Positions 20,046 through 29,782 of a DNA stretch of 40,201 nt are shown in pieces. Numbering within the stretch: position 1 is the first letter of the stretch; every line of letters begins with the position of its first letter. The notes beneath the pieces are model-generated. The model searched no databases. It was not told where the DNA came from and saw only the letters and a program-made list of their open reading frames with translations. The stretch lies in contig MGJU01000019.1 of NCBI GenBank assembly GCA_001794435.1, positions 1 to 40,201 on the forward strand. Direction: 5' to 3'. This DNA comes from Candidatus Yanofskybacteria bacterium RIFCSPHIGHO2_02_FULL_43_17. GTDB taxonomy: Bacteria; Patescibacteriota; Minisyncoccia; 2-02-FULL-40-12; GWA2-44-9. A program made the position numbers and the translations under genes.

Positions 20046-21410
20046 TTATATTACTTCTCCCATTAAGTATTCATCCGTGTGGAACCTATCGCTTGTTTTG
20101 AATCTTAAACTGGTGGGGTCAACATAGAAGTCAATCTGGCCAGTAGGGCCGTTACGGTGTTTGGCAATTACCACTTGGGCTTGGTTTAGCTTGTTTTCTT
20201 TTTTAGCTTTTTCAAAATTGTTTTTGTCGTCCCGATGTATAAACATTACTAAATCCGCGTCTTGCTCAATTGATCCGGATGACCTCAAGTCTGACAGTCG
20301 CGGTTTATGACCTTCTCGCTGTTCCACTGAACGAGATAACTGCGATACGGCTATAATAGGTATGTTCAGTTCTTTGGCGAGCCCCTTTAGCCCTCTGGAT
20401 ATTTCTGTAACCTGCTGAACCTCACTTTCATAATTTCTTCTTGAAGACATTAACTGAAGGTAGTCAACTATGAGCAGTTCTAATCCGTGTTCGGCCTGAA
20501 GGCGTCTTGCCATCGATCTCATTTGAAGAATATTCGGAGACGGCGTATCGTCTACGTAAATAGGCAAAGAACGCAGTGTCTCACAGGCGCCTGCCACGTC
20601 TTGAAGTCCATCGCCCAGTTTTCCGGTTCTGAGATGATGCAAACTAACTCCTGACTCCAACGCCAAAAACCTGTCTATTATCTGATCAAGCGACATTTCC
20701 ATACTGAATATGCCGACAGGAATATTTTGTTTCGCTACGTTTAGGGCTACATTAAGCGCGAACGCGGTCTTACCGACGGATGGTCTTGCCGCAAGTATTA
20801 TCAAGTCTGATCTCTGAAGTCCGCCAAGAGTGTCGTCCAATTCAGGAAAATTTGTTCGACAGCCGCGTATTTCATCATGCTGGCTCGTGATTCTGTTCAT
20901 TGCTTCGTCAAGGACAAACTTGTCCAGCGGCAAGAAGGTTTTAGTCAGAGATCCGCTGGAGATGGCGAATAATCTTTTCTCCGCTTCATCCAGCAAATTC
21001 TCTACGTCGTCATCTTCCTGATGACCAAGGCCGATAATGTGATGGGCGGTGTCTATCAGGTCGCGGAGTATTTTTTTCTTTTGAACCATCTTCGCATACG
21101 AATTTACGTGAGCCGAGGTCGGAACTGATGCGGCCAAGGACGAAATGTAGCTGATGCCTCCGACATCATCCAATAACTTCACCTCTTCAAGTTTGTTGGA
21201 GATGCTCAAAAGGTCTATGGGTTCTCTTCTTTCAAACAAAGCAAAAATGGCCTTGTAGATATTTTGATGGGCCTTGTTATAGAAATCCTCCGGCCTTAAA
21301 AAGTCGGCGATCTTATTTATCGCTTCGCGGTCCACCAAAAGAGCGCCGAGCAAAGATTTTTCGGCGTCTATATTCTGCGGGGGAAGTTTGTTTTTATCAA
21401 TTAGTTCCAT
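20046..21410 (-). CDS. dnaB: Replicative DNA helicase DnaB
   Basis: 454 residues, normal length and without intein. N-terminal domain PPQNIDAEKSLLGALLVDREAI; RecA-like domain with ARPSVGKTAFALN (Walker A), EMSLDQIIDRFLA, LLIVDYLQLM (Walker B), PIIAVSQLSRSVEQR and the final arginine-finger region LRSSGSIEQDADLVMFIHRD. It unwinds DNA at the fork as a hexamer. The start codon abuts four copies of a 7-bp tandem repeat. Confidence 0.97.
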   Translation of the reverse strand: MELIDKNKLPPQNIDAEKSLLGALLVDREAINKIADFLRPEDFYNKAHQNIYKAIFALFERREPIDLLSISNKLEEVKLLDDVGGISYISSLAASVPTSAHVNSYAKMVQKKKILRDLIDTAHHIIGLGHQEDDDVENLLDEAEKRLFAISSGSLTKTFLPLDKFVLDEAMNRITSQHDEIRGCRTNFPELDDTLGGLQRSDLIILAARPSVGKTAFALNVALNVAKQNIPVGIFSMEMSLDQIIDRFLALESGVSLHHLRTGKLGDGLQDVAGACETLRSLPIYVDDTPSPNILQMRSMARRLQAEHGLELLIVDYLQLMSSRRNYESEVQQVTEISRGLKGLAKELNIPIIAVSQLSRSVEQREGHKPRLSDLRSSGSIEQDADLVMFIHRDDKNNFEKAKKENKLNQAQVVIAKHRNGPTGQIDFYVDPTSLRFKTSDRFHTDEYLMGEVI

Positions 21411-21437
21411 TACGGATTACGGATTACGGATTACGGA
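21410..21437. repeat. Four exact 7-bp tandem repeats (ttacgga) at the dnaB start
   Basis: ttacgga is repeated four times from 21410, i.e. tccgtaa on the dnaB strand, ending at the start codon itself. Such tracts can change length by slippage, altering the 5' leader. Confidence 0.8.
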
Positions 21438-21623
21438 TTTTTAAAATTCGCAATTCATAATTCGCAACTTAACAATAATAAAGTATATCTTTTATTTTCA
21501 GACATAATCAAGTTTTTCGGTGGATTAGCTGTGGGGAAAATTATTACCACGCGATACTTGCTAATTCTTTATAATTATTGTATGGTATCTAAACAACCGT
21601 TCTCGTCAAAACCGGAGGTTGGT

Positions 21624-21932
21624 ATGGAGTATATGAGTTATGTTCTTCTGGGATTGCTAATCCTTGGCGGAATATTCTTTGTGCTCAGTCTTAATTACCG
21701 TCTTAGGCATGACAATGACCCCATGACGTATTTGTTTACTGCCTTTGGTTTTATGACCTATTCCATACTGTGCTTTATTATGGCGACTTTTGTTGAGGAG
21801 AGTAATTTGGGCCAATTTTCTTTGAAAGGTATAAGGATAGCGGGATGGGTATTTTTTGCAGTTAGCGGGTTTTCCGCCTGGTTTGCTAGAGGTGATCGGG
21901 GCAAAGATTCGGATAAAACCCAAACGCCATGA
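21624..21932 (+). CDS. Small membrane protein
   Basis: 102 residues from the ATG at 21624, chosen because ggagg lies five bases upstream; an in-frame ATG at 21582 would add 14 residues. Three hydrophobic segments: YVLLGLLILGGIFFVLSL (about 5-22), MTYLFTAFGFMTYSILCFIMATF (about 31-53) and GWVFFAVSGFSAWFA (about 71-85), with a charged end. No family recognised. It is convergent with cysS. Confidence 0.65.
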   Translation: MEYMSYVLLGLLILGGIFFVLSLNYRLRHDNDPMTYLFTAFGFMTYSILCFIMATFVEESNLGQFSLKGIRIAGWVFFAVSGFSAWFARGDRGKDSDKTQTP

Positions 21933-21995
21933 TTGGTTGTATGATTCAATGTCAGGATTTTTAATCCGGACATTTTTAGTATAGATGAGATATTC

Positions 21996-23378
21996 TTATT
22001 GTTTGGTGGCTATCGGTCCGTAGATAGTGTCTTCAATTTCGTAGCCGAGAGAACGGATTTTATCCCGCAGTTTATCGGATTCTTCGTAGTTTTTTTCTGC
22101 CCGGAATTTCTCTCTTTCCTTAATCATTTTTTGTATTTCTTCGGGAATTTCTTTTTTATCTGTAGTAACAATTCCAAGAATCGAATTAACCTTTTCCAGG
22201 TATAACTTGACTGAATTTATACTCTTAGTATCTAAGGAGTTAGTATTAACCATGGGGTTCGCGGTTCTGATGAATTCAAAAACTGAACCAAGGGCATCGG
22301 GAGTGTTAAAATCGTTATCCATCGCTTCAGTAAATTGTTTCTGGGATTGGGTTGAAGCTTCTTCGATATTTTCTTTACCGTTTCCGTCGGAAAGATTTAA
22401 TTTCTGAACAAATTCAGTTATTCGGCCAACTCCGGCTTCGGCCTGCTTCAGGGCTTTATCCCCGAATTCAAGCGGAGAGCGGTAATAACCGCTTAATAAA
22501 TAAAACCTCAGAACTTCTTTGGGATATTTCTTCAGAAGTTGGCGAACCGTCGCAAAATTGCCAAGAGATTTAGACATTTTCTGCTCCTTACTCACCACAA
22601 AAGCAACATGCATCCAATATTTGACGAACGGTTTCTTGCCGGAGGCCGCTTCCTGTTGAGTTATTTCCGCCTCGTGGTGGGGGAATATCAGGTCTTGTCC
22701 TCCGCCGTGGATGTCGTATTGCGGGCCGAAGTATTTATCGGTTATGGCGGTGTCCTCAATATGCCAGCCAGGACGGCCGTCGCCGAATTGTGCCGGCCAA
22801 GACGGATCACTTTTTTGAGAGAATTTCCAAAGCGCGAAGTCGCCGCGATTGCGTTTCTTATCGCTGTCATCTATGCGCGAAACAGCGTCATCAGCCATGC
22901 CGGATGTTCTGCCCGACAGTTTGCCGTAGTCAGGAAAAGTAGACAGATCAAAATAGATGCCGTCGTTTTCAATCGTGTAAGCGTTGCCTTTGTCTAATAA
23001 GGTTTGGACCTGTTTGATTACTTGAGGGATGTGGTCGGTAGCGTTCTTGTATTCCGGAGACGTAACACCCAGCGCCAGCATATCTTCCTTAAAAATATCA
23101 CTGTATTTTTTGGCATATTCCAAGGAATCCACGCCTTCTTTTTGCGCCTGTTCAATTATTTTATTGTCTATGTCGGTGATGTTCTGGATGTAATCAATTT
23201 TGTATCCCTCGTAGCGAAGATATTTGGCGACCACGTCAAAGAAAACGAAAGTTCTGGCATTGCCGATATGGATATAATCGTAAACTGTCGGTCCGCAGAC
23301 GAACATTCTGACTTTTTTGCTATCCATCGGCGCGAGTTCCTCTTTTTTACCGGAAATTGTGTTTAATATCTTTATCAT
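21996..23378 (-). CDS. cysS: Cysteinyl-tRNA synthetase
   Basis: 460 residues. [20 protein letters not shown] has the zinc-ligand Cys and the class I HIGN motif, GWHIEDTA and [14 protein letters not shown] carry further zinc-site residues, and KMSKSLGNF is the KMSKS loop. The C-terminal [20 protein letters not shown] is the typical anticodon-side helix. It charges tRNA-Cys. Three bases separate it from the upstream transporter gene, so the two are probably co-transcribed. Confidence 0.97.
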   Translation of the reverse strand: MIKILNTISGKKEELAPMDSKKVRMFVCGPTVYDYIHIGNARTFVFFDVVAKYLRYEGYKIDYIQNITDIDNKIIEQAQKEGVDSLEYAKKYSDIFKEDMLALGVTSPEYKNATDHIPQVIKQVQTLLDKGNAYTIENDGIYFDLSTFPDYGKLSGRTSGMADDAVSRIDDSDKKRNRGDFALWKFSQKSDPSWPAQFGDGRPGWHIEDTAITDKYFGPQYDIHGGGQDLIFPHHEAEITQQEAASGKKPFVKYWMHVAFVVSKEQKMSKSLGNFATVRQLLKKYPKEVLRFYLLSGYYRSPLEFGDKALKQAEAGVGRITEFVQKLNLSDGNGKENIEEASTQSQKQFTEAMDNDFNTPDALGSVFEFIRTANPMVNTNSLDTKSINSVKLYLEKVNSILGIVTTDKKEIPEEIQKMIKEREKFRAEKNYEESDKLRDKIRSLGYEIEDTIYGPIATKQ

Positions 23379-23380
23379 TG

Positions 23381-24661
23381 CTAATTAAATAAAGGCGTAT
23401 GCGCTATAAACAGTACTATAATAGCCAAGGACATTACAATAAGAGTTAAATATCCTATGGCGTTGGACGTTTTTTTATTTACATTCGGACCGACTATTGC
23501 GGGATTGTTGGCCATATGAAGGAGTGTTGCTATGAGGAACGGAGCGACTATGCCATGAATTATCGAAGTCCATATAAGGGCCTTCACGGCACTTATGCCG
23601 AAATAAGGTATTACCATACCGACTACAGTCGAGATTATTATAACGACGTAAAACCCTTTTGCTTTTGAGAACGGCCTATCCAAACCACTTGACCATCCGA
23701 ATATTTCCGACATTACATAAGCCGAAGAGCCGGCTAGAATGGGAATTGCGAGAAGCCCGGCGCTTATTATGCCGAGAGTAAATAAAACATAAGCATAATC
23801 GCCGGCCAAGGGACGCAATGCTTCTGCCGCGTCTTTGACGGTTTCTATATTATTTATACCGGCGCTGAAAAGTACTGAAGCGGTTAAGGCAATTATGAAG
23901 AGACCTATGAAGTTGGAGAAAAACATACCGATTCTCGTGTCGCTGGCGGTTCTTCTTAATTCGTTTCTTGTCACTATTCTATATTCGCAAACGAGCGGTT
24001 TTCCGTCGGTATTATTATGAATTTTCTTTTCTTCTGCTTCTTCGCTGGCTTGCCAAAAGGCCAGGTATGGGGAAATAGTTGTGCCGAAAATGGCGACGAT
24101 CATCAGGATGCCTTCCTTGTGGAAGGGCAGGACCGGGATAAGAAGTTGTTTCAATATTAACGGCCAGTTGTCTATCACCATTAATCCGGCGACGACATAA
24201 GCGAACAGCGATATCGCCAGCCACTTGAATATCATCACGATTTTTCTGTAGGGGAGAACGATTATTAAAACAAGTATCAATAGGACAATTAACCAAGACA
24301 AAAGCGTGGTTGATTGGGGTGTCAGCAACTTTATTGCCGATGCCATACCGTATACATCGGCTCCTATATTGAACGTGTTCGAGACGATAATCAGTGTAGA
24401 AATGAAAAACAAAAGTGTTCGGGAGTAGTATTTTTTGATGTTTCCGGTCAATCCGCAACTTGATGAGATGCCGATGCGGGCGCTCATTTCCTGGATTACT
24501 ATCATAAGTGGCAGAGTATAGAGCATTGTCCAGACAGCAGAGAAACCCAGACGAGCGCCGGCGGCAGAATACGTGATAATTCCAGAAGGGTCATCGTCGG
24601 ATGCGCCGGTTATAAGACCGGGACCGAGTGACCTCCATAATTTTTTGAGATTCAAGGGCAT
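23381..24661 (-). CDS. Nramp-family metal transporter, variant binding motifs
   Basis: 426 residues with about 11 membrane helices. LGPGLITGASDDDPSGIITY near 12-31 is the first Nramp helix with DPSG in place of the usual DPGN, and the sixth-helix region reads GTTISPYLAFWQASEEAEE rather than the A-x-M-P-H metal site. These substitutions are typical of the divergent COG1914 branch, whose selectivity (Mn2+, Mg2+ or other) is uncertain. It lies directly upstream of cysS, in the opposite direction to hrcA. Confidence 0.85.
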   Translation of the reverse strand: MPLNLKKLWRSLGPGLITGASDDDPSGIITYSAAGARLGFSAVWTMLYTLPLMIVIQEMSARIGISSSCGLTGNIKKYYSRTLLFFISTLIIVSNTFNIGADVYGMASAIKLLTPQSTTLLSWLIVLLILVLIIVLPYRKIVMIFKWLAISLFAYVVAGLMVIDNWPLILKQLLIPVLPFHKEGILMIVAIFGTTISPYLAFWQASEEAEEKKIHNNTDGKPLVCEYRIVTRNELRRTASDTRIGMFFSNFIGLFIIALTASVLFSAGINNIETVKDAAEALRPLAGDYAYVLFTLGIISAGLLAIPILAGSSAYVMSEIFGWSSGLDRPFSKAKGFYVVIIISTVVGMVIPYFGISAVKALIWTSIIHGIVAPFLIATLLHMANNPAIVGPNVNKKTSNAIGYLTLIVMSLAIIVLFIAHTPLFN

Positions 24662-24729
24662 TGACCAATATTAACACGTAAACAAGTCTGTGGGCAAAAC
24701 AGTCGGCTTGCTATTTTGTCGAATAAAAA

Positions 24730-24756
24730 CTAGCACTCTTGACCATAGAGTGCTAG
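24730..24756. promoter_or_regulatory. CIRCE operator (HrcA binding site)
   Basis: ctagcactc (24730-24738), nine-base spacer, gagtgctag (24748-24756): a perfect inverted repeat matching CIRCE (TTAGCACTC-N9-GAGTGCTAA) except for the terminal bases. Confidence 0.95.
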
Positions 24757-24767
24757 TTTGATAATAT
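24739..24767 (+). promoter_or_regulatory. hrcA promoter embedded in CIRCE
   Basis: TTGACC (24739-24744) fills the CIRCE spacer and TAATAT (24762-24767) follows after 17 bases. Transcription would begin about 24774, at the GTG start codon of hrcA, giving a leaderless message. Confidence 0.6.
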
Positions 24768-24773
24768 TGAAAC

Positions 24774-25520
24774 GTGATTACCGACAGACAAAAAAAATTA
24801 CTTAATATTGTCATCGGCCAGTATATTAAGAATCCTGAGCCGGTAAGTTCAAAAGCCCTGGTAAAATCTGGTCCTTTTAGCGTGAGTTCGGCTACTTTGC
24901 GGCATGAAATGAATGAGCTTGAGAGAGCCGGTTATCTGATGCAGTTGCACACATCGAGCGGACGAATTCCGACCACCAAGGCTTATCGGTTGTATGTGGA
25001 TAGCTTGATGTCAGGTCCAGGAATCTATGTTCCCGAGGCGACTAAGAATAAGATTCATAAGGCAATCAATGAAGCTAAGGATGATCCCGAAGAGCTTAAT
25101 AAGATTGTAGCCAATATTGTTTCCGTTTTGTCCGAGAATATGGTTTTTACAAAAATTGATGAGACTGATCGGTTTTATAAAACGGGACTCTCAAGTTTAT
25201 TCGAGTTTCCTGAATTCAGGGAATCTGACCGTGTGTTTAATATAGCCAGTGCATTTGATCAGTTTGAAAGATTATTTACTCAAATCGAAGATGAACTTTT
25301 TGGAATCAATTCTGCGGATATATCAATATTTATCGGCGACGAGAATCCGATAAAAAATATTAAAGAAGAGGCGGTTATCGTGGTCAGATATCCTTTGCCG
25401 GGAAATAAAATGGGGTCGATGACGATAGTGGGGCCGATGAGAATGAATTATGAGAAGAACTTGGGATTAGCTCAGTGTCTTGTGGAGGAATTTAAAAATA
25501 AATTTAATTTAAAATTATGA
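24774..25520 (+). CDS. hrcA: Heat-inducible transcription repressor HrcA (short form)
   Basis: 248 residues, shorter than the usual ~340. The winged-helix N-terminus is clear: ITDRQKKLLNIVIGQYIKNPEPVSSKAL and SSATLRHEMNELERAGYL, followed by HTSSGRIPTTKAYRLYVDSL, the strongest HrcA signature. The GAF-like domain ends with a short SMTIVGPMRMNYEKNLGLAQ. HrcA represses the chaperone operon by binding CIRCE. The start is GTG with no ribosome site, consistent with a leaderless transcript. Overlaps grpE by ATGA. Confidence 0.93.
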   Translation: MITDRQKKLLNIVIGQYIKNPEPVSSKALVKSGPFSVSSATLRHEMNELERAGYLMQLHTSSGRIPTTKAYRLYVDSLMSGPGIYVPEATKNKIHKAINEAKDDPEELNKIVANIVSVLSENMVFTKIDETDRFYKTGLSSLFEFPEFRESDRVFNIASAFDQFERLFTQIEDELFGINSADISIFIGDENPIKNIKEEAVIVVRYPLPGNKMGSMTIVGPMRMNYEKNLGLAQCLVEEFKNKFNLKL

Positions 25521-26020
25521 GCGATGAACAGAATATAAAAACAGAGGACGGTTTGAATGAAAAACCTGAGAAATGCGTGGCTGAAAAAGAAGAATATCTG
25601 AATAATTGGAAAAGAGAACGGGCCGATTTTCTGAATTATAAAAAAGATGAAGCAAAACGATTGGAAGAGTTTGTGAAATTTGCCAACGAAGCGGTTATTC
25701 TGGAAGTTATTGATATCATTGATGACCTGGAAAGAGCCCACCAAAATTTTGTAAAACAAAACTTAGGCGGGCAGGCGGCTCAGGAGGGACTAGATCAAGT
25801 GTTGAAGAAGTTCCAGGATTTACTGAAGAAGTATGGCATAGAAAGAATTAGGGTAGAAGGCGCTTTTGATCCATTGTTGCATGAAGCGGTCGCCGTGCCT
25901 TCCGAAGATTTAGGCGAGGGGCGAGGAGGAACGGAAGGCGACAGGTTAGAGGAATTAAGAGCCGGATATACAATGCACGGCCGAGTCATAAGACCGGCAA
26001 GAGTAAAAATCATTAAATAA
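25517..26020 (+). CDS. grpE: Nucleotide exchange factor GrpE
   Basis: 167 residues. A long N-terminal coiled coil (EKEEYLNNWKRERADFLNYK, AKRLEEFVKFANEAVI), LEVIDIIDDLERAH, then the C-terminal beta-wing: GIERIRVEGAFDPLLHEAVA and the final GYTMHGRVIRPARVKI. GrpE releases ADP from DnaK. The loop SEDLGEGRGGTEGDRLEEL is Gly-rich and somewhat longer than usual. Confidence 0.95.
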   Translation: MSDEQNIKTEDGLNEKPEKCVAEKEEYLNNWKRERADFLNYKKDEAKRLEEFVKFANEAVILEVIDIIDDLERAHQNFVKQNLGGQAAQEGLDQVLKKFQDLLKKYGIERIRVEGAFDPLLHEAVAVPSEDLGEGRGGTEGDRLEELRAGYTMHGRVIRPARVKIIK

Positions 26021-26162
26021 ATATGGCAACCCCAGCACAAATTTTGCAAGTTGGGGATGGCAGCCCGCTGCGCCCATAACGGTATGTCCCTATTCGGGAC
26101 ACGCGGACTGCGATATTCTTTCAAGTTTTTATAAAAATATAATTTATCAGCGTTAGCGAAGG

Positions 26163-26190
26163 CAAAATTTGAGCGGGGTGCTCCATTTTG
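26163..26190 (+). other. Hairpin upstream of dnaK
   Basis: caaaat/attttg (26163-26168, 26185-26190) enclosing gagc-ggggt-gctc. A second hairpin gtccc-tattc-gggac is at 26086-26100. There is no T-run. These may mark processing or stability control within the grpE-dnaK spacer (26021-26217). Confidence 0.5.
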
Positions 26191-26217
26191 TAATCAATCG
26201 CTACGCTCTTGAACAAA

Positions 26218-28098
26218 ATGAGCAAGATTTTAGGAATCGATTTAGGAACAACTAATTCGGCGATGGCGATAGTCGAGGTCGGTCAGCCGAGAATACTGGA
26301 AAATAAAGAGGGGATGAGGACCACCCCGTCTATTACTGCTATGGGCAAGAACGGAGAGCGTTACGTTGGCGTTACCGCCAAACGCCAAGCGGTTACCAAT
26401 CCGAAAGATACTATTTTTTCTGCCAAGCGCTTAATGGGCAGGAGATTTTCTGATACTGAAGTCCAGCATGACAAAAAACTTCTTCCCTACGAAATAAAAG
26501 AAGGCGCCAACAACGGAGTTGATATAAAAATGGGGGATAAGTGGTATAGGCCGGCGGAAATATCAGCCATGGTGTTGCAGAAACTCAAGAATGACGCCGA
26601 AGATCGGCTGGGCGAAAAGATTACCGAAGCGATAATTACCGTTCCGGCATATTTTGACGATGCCCAGAGAAAAGCGACCAAAGATGCCGGGGAGATTGCA
26701 GGTCTTAATGTAAAGCGGGTCATTAACGAGCCGACTGCGGCGGCTCTTGCTTACGGCTTGGACAAGAAGAAAGACGAGAAAATAGTCGTCTATGATTTTG
26801 GCGGCGGTACTTTTGATATTTCAGTTCTTGAGATAGGCGACGATACGATCGAGGTCAGATCAACCGGCGGCGATACGCATTTGGGCGGCGATGATATCGA
26901 CCAGAGAATAATCAGTTATTTTGTCGAAGAATTTAAAAAAGAAAGCGGCGTGGATATCTCAAAAGACCAGCTTGCGTTGCAGCGTTTGAAAGATGCGGCC
27001 GAAAAAGCCAAGCACGAATTATCCAGTACTTTGCAGACGGAGGTGAATGTTCCGTTTTTGACCGCCGATGCTTCGGGGGCCAAGCATTTCAATATTAGTT
27101 TTTCCCGGGCCAAACTCGAGGAATTAGTCGGCGATTTGGTAAAAAAATCCATAGATCTGACTGAACAAACCGTTGAAGAAGCCGGATTCAAGATGTCGGA
27201 TATCAACGAAGTCATATTGGTTGGTGGCCAGACAAGGATGCCCTTGATAGTCGAAGAGGTTAAGAAACTTTTTGGCAAAGATCCGCACAAAGACATCAAT
27301 CCCGACGAGGTTGTTGCTTTGGGTGCGGCGATACAGGGAGGAATAATGCAGGGAGAGATAAGAGATGTGCTGTTGCTTGATGTTACGCCGTTATCTTTAG
27401 GCATTGAGACGCTCGGCGGCGTGTTCACGAAAATGATAGAAAAGAATACAACCGTTCCAACCTCAAAAACACAAACGTTTTCAACCGCGGCGGATAGTCA
27501 ACCCTCAGTAGAGATACATGTCTTGCAAGGAGAAAGGGCGATGGCTCATGACAATAAAACTCTGGGCAAATTTATCCTTGACGGCATTCCTCCGGCTCCT
27601 CGGGGCATACCTCAAATTGAAGTGTCTTTTGACATTGACGCCAACGGCATATTGAACGTAAAAGCCAAGGACAAAGCTACCAGCAAAGAACAGTCAGTCA
27701 GAATAGAGGGTTCATCCGGCCTTACCGATGAAGAGAAAAAAAGAATGACGGCCGATGCCGAGAAATTTGCCGCAGAAGACGCAAAAAGAAAAGAGCTGGC
27801 GGAAGTGAAAAATCTTGGCGAGACCCTGATATACACAACCGAGAAGATGGTGAAAGAAAATGATGCTAAAATAAAAGAAGAGGATAAGAAAGAGATAAGT
27901 GACAAGATACAAGCGACCAAGGAAGTATTAAAGTCAGACAACTTAGAAGAAATAAAGAAAGCGACGGAAGAGCTGTCCAAAGTTGCGCAGAGGGTTGGCG
28001 GAGAATTGTATAAACAACAGCCAAGCGACAAGGGACAAGAGGCAAGTGCCCAGCCGAATCCGGAGAATGAAATTCCGGAGGAAGATCCTAAAGAATAA
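26218..28098 (+). CDS. dnaK: Molecular chaperone DnaK (Hsp70)
   Basis: 626 residues from the ATG at 26218; a TTG at 26209 would add three residues. [20 protein letters not shown] and [10 protein letters not shown] at the N-terminus, [18 protein letters not shown] motif ([16 protein letters not shown]), [28 protein letters not shown] and [16 protein letters not shown] all fit Hsp70. The substrate domain has [20 protein letters not shown]. The C-terminus is a charged tail ([13 protein letters not shown]). It binds unfolded polypeptides in an ATP cycle with DnaJ and GrpE. Confidence 0.98.
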   Translation: MSKILGIDLGTTNSAMAIVEVGQPRILENKEGMRTTPSITAMGKNGERYVGVTAKRQAVTNPKDTIFSAKRLMGRRFSDTEVQHDKKLLPYEIKEGANNGVDIKMGDKWYRPAEISAMVLQKLKNDAEDRLGEKITEAIITVPAYFDDAQRKATKDAGEIAGLNVKRVINEPTAAALAYGLDKKKDEKIVVYDFGGGTFDISVLEIGDDTIEVRSTGGDTHLGGDDIDQRIISYFVEEFKKESGVDISKDQLALQRLKDAAEKAKHELSSTLQTEVNVPFLTADASGAKHFNISFSRAKLEELVGDLVKKSIDLTEQTVEEAGFKMSDINEVILVGGQTRMPLIVEEVKKLFGKDPHKDINPDEVVALGAAIQGGIMQGEIRDVLLLDVTPLSLGIETLGGVFTKMIEKNTTVPTSKTQTFSTAADSQPSVEIHVLQGERAMAHDNKTLGKFILDGIPPAPRGIPQIEVSFDIDANGILNVKAKDKATSKEQSVRIEGSSGLTDEEKKRMTADAEKFAAEDAKRKELAEVKNLGETLIYTTEKMVKENDAKIKEEDKKEISDKIQATKEVLKSDNLEEIKKATEELSKVAQRVGGELYKQQPSDKGQEASAQPNPENEIPEEDPKE

Positions 28099-28123
28099 CC
28101 GCTCCCAGCTACCATAGATTTTT

Positions 28124-28918
28124 GTGAAAACTCTGGAATTTAAACAAAAACTGATAATCTGGCACACCTTAATCTTGGTTTTATCGTGGGAATTTTGGAG
28201 ATATCTGAGTTATTTGTTTGAAAATTCTGCTCCCGAGTTTGAGCCTGTGGGAGTGGTTAACTTTATAATTCTGTCTTCCGTACTGGCTATCGGACTTACG
28301 CTATTCAGGAGGAAGTGGCACGCATTATCATTCGGCGCAACTCATGGACTTTTCTATCTTGTATACTTTGGCTTCAACCCTCTTAATTTGTTGGGTGTGG
28401 CTGTCTTGATTGGGCTGTTATTTTTCTCCAGATTCCAAATAAATTCCGAGCTCAACGAGAGATTCAGGATTAATCCGAGAGTAATTTTAAGACGGGGACT
28501 AACGGGTGTGATTCTTGGAATTTTTGTGCTGATATCTTTTGCCGCTTACCAAAGTCCATTGGCTAAAGAAATTGAAAGGTCAGAAAAACTGCCGTCCGGA
28601 ACAGAAGTATTTATCCGGGACATTGTTGCAAGCACCATCGGGCCGAGAGTTGAGGGGGGAGAGGTAGAGAAGCAAAACATAATTTCCCAGATAGCCAACG
28701 AGACATTTAGGGAAATCAATATTTTTCTTAAGCCATATTTCCAATTTGCCCCGCCGTTGCTGGCTTTTGGTTTGTTTCTGGTATTATGGGGCCTTAGCTG
28801 GATTTTCGTGTGGTTGAGTGTGTTAGTCGGAATAGGAATATTTTGGATATTAAAAAAGACTGGAATGGTCAGAATAGAGGAGAAGGATGTGAAAGCGGAA
28901 GTGTTGGTAATTGAATGA
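28124..28918 (+). CDS. Multi-pass membrane protein inserted between dnaK and dnaJ
   Basis: 264 residues, GTG start. Hydrophobic segments at about 10-25, 42-62, 72-101 (two), 128-145, and two near the C-terminus (FAPPLLAFGLFLVLWGLSWI, WLSVLVGIGIFWILKKTG), so six or seven helices. Residues 146-205 form an extracytoplasmic loop (LPSGTEVFIRDIVASTIGPR). No family recognised. Its position inside the heat-shock operon suggests stress-linked expression and perhaps a membrane-quality function; this is inference. Confidence 0.75.
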   Translation: MKTLEFKQKLIIWHTLILVLSWEFWRYLSYLFENSAPEFEPVGVVNFIILSSVLAIGLTLFRRKWHALSFGATHGLFYLVYFGFNPLNLLGVAVLIGLLFFSRFQINSELNERFRINPRVILRRGLTGVILGIFVLISFAAYQSPLAKEIERSEKLPSGTEVFIRDIVASTIGPRVEGGEVEKQNIISQIANETFREINIFLKPYFQFAPPLLAFGLFLVLWGLSWIFVWLSVLVGIGIFWILKKTGMVRIEEKDVKAEVLVIE

Positions 28919-28974
28919 TTTTTAAAAAAGAAAAATTCCGCAGCGGCGGAAGTCGACTATTTTAAGCCAAAAAC

Positions 28975-29772
28975 ATGGCAAACAGAGATTACTACAATAT
29001 TTTAGGTATCCCTCGTACTGCTTCCCAAGACGAAATAAAAAAGGCCTACCGGAAACTTGCCCACCAGCACCATCCCGATAAAAAGGGCGGAGATGAGGCG
29101 AAGTTCAAGGAGGTTAACGAGGCCTATCAGGTGCTTTCCGATCCGAAGAAGAAGTCGAGCTACGACAATTTTGGATTTGCTTACAATGAAGGCGGGTATC
29201 AGAACGGCCAAGATTTTAATTACTCTGACATATTCAGCGGTATGGGTGGACAAGGGGGAATGGAAGATATTTTTGATATGTTCTCAGGGATGTTCGGCGG
29301 AGGGTTTCAGCGGTCCTATGAAAAAGAAGAATCCGCCAGCTGGCGAACAAAGGGCGAGAACCTGTATCTTGAGGTCGGTATTAAAAAAGACGACCTAGGC
29401 ACACAGAAAACAATAGAATTTGAAGCGATGGATAAATGCAAGGAGTGTGGCGGGAATGGTATTGAGAAAGGGTATGGTATGGCGACTTGCGAAACCTGCA
29501 AAGGTGCCGGCCAAGTCAGACAGACGTCACGAAGCGCATTCGGATATTTTACCAGAGTTGGTGTTTGTCCTAAGTGCGGCGGCAAAGGCAGGTTTCCCGA
29601 AAAGAAATGCCATAAATGCTCCGGAGAAGGCCGCGTCAAGGCCAGAAGAAAATTAGACATTCTCGTTCCGGAAAATATTGATAACGGCTATAATGTTATT
29701 GTTCCAAAAGGCGGTAATATGGCAAAGAACGGCCAAGCCGGAGATCTTGTGATACATTTGAAATTAAAATAA
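28975..29772 (+). CDS. dnaJ: Co-chaperone DnaJ, short form lacking the second C-terminal domain
   Basis: 265 residues compared with ~370 usually. J-domain with HPD at 33-35, Gly/Phe region ([20 protein letters not shown]), four zinc-binding repeats ([32 protein letters not shown]), then a single short domain ending [25 protein letters not shown]. The remaining C-terminal domain and dimerisation helix are absent. SASWR (120-124), just after the Gly/Phe region, is encoded by the same palindrome as in recR. It stimulates DnaK ATPase. Confidence 0.95.
   Translation: MANRDYYNILGIPRTASQDEIKKAYRKLAHQHHPDKKGGDEAKFKEVNEAYQVLSDPKKKSSYDNFGFAYNEGGYQNGQDFNYSDIFSGMGGQGGMEDIFDMFSGMFGGGFQRSYEKEESASWRTKGENLYLEVGIKKDDLGTQKTIEFEAMDKCKECGGNGIEKGYGMATCETCKGAGQVRQTSRSAFGYFTRVGVCPKCGGKGRFPEKKCHKCSGEGRVKARRKLDILVPENIDNGYNVIVPKGGNMAKNGQAGDLVIHLKLK
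29332..29347. repeat. tccgccagctggcgRa palindrome in dnaJ
   Basis: tccgccagctggcgaa in the coding strand, reading SASWR. Compare 19499-19514 in recR, where the coding strand has tccgccagttggcgga. Confidence 0.65.
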
Positions 29773-29782
29773 CAGCTTAGAA

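Noticed and set aside
21410..21437. Heptamer array as a CRISPR or origin iteron
   Set aside because: The units are 7 bp with no spacers, and only four copies abut a start codon; no AT-rich unwinding region or DnaA boxes nearby.
24015..24458. A 147-codon minus-strand frame inside the Nramp gene
   Set aside because: It is a shadow of the transporter, which has clear membrane helices and family motifs.
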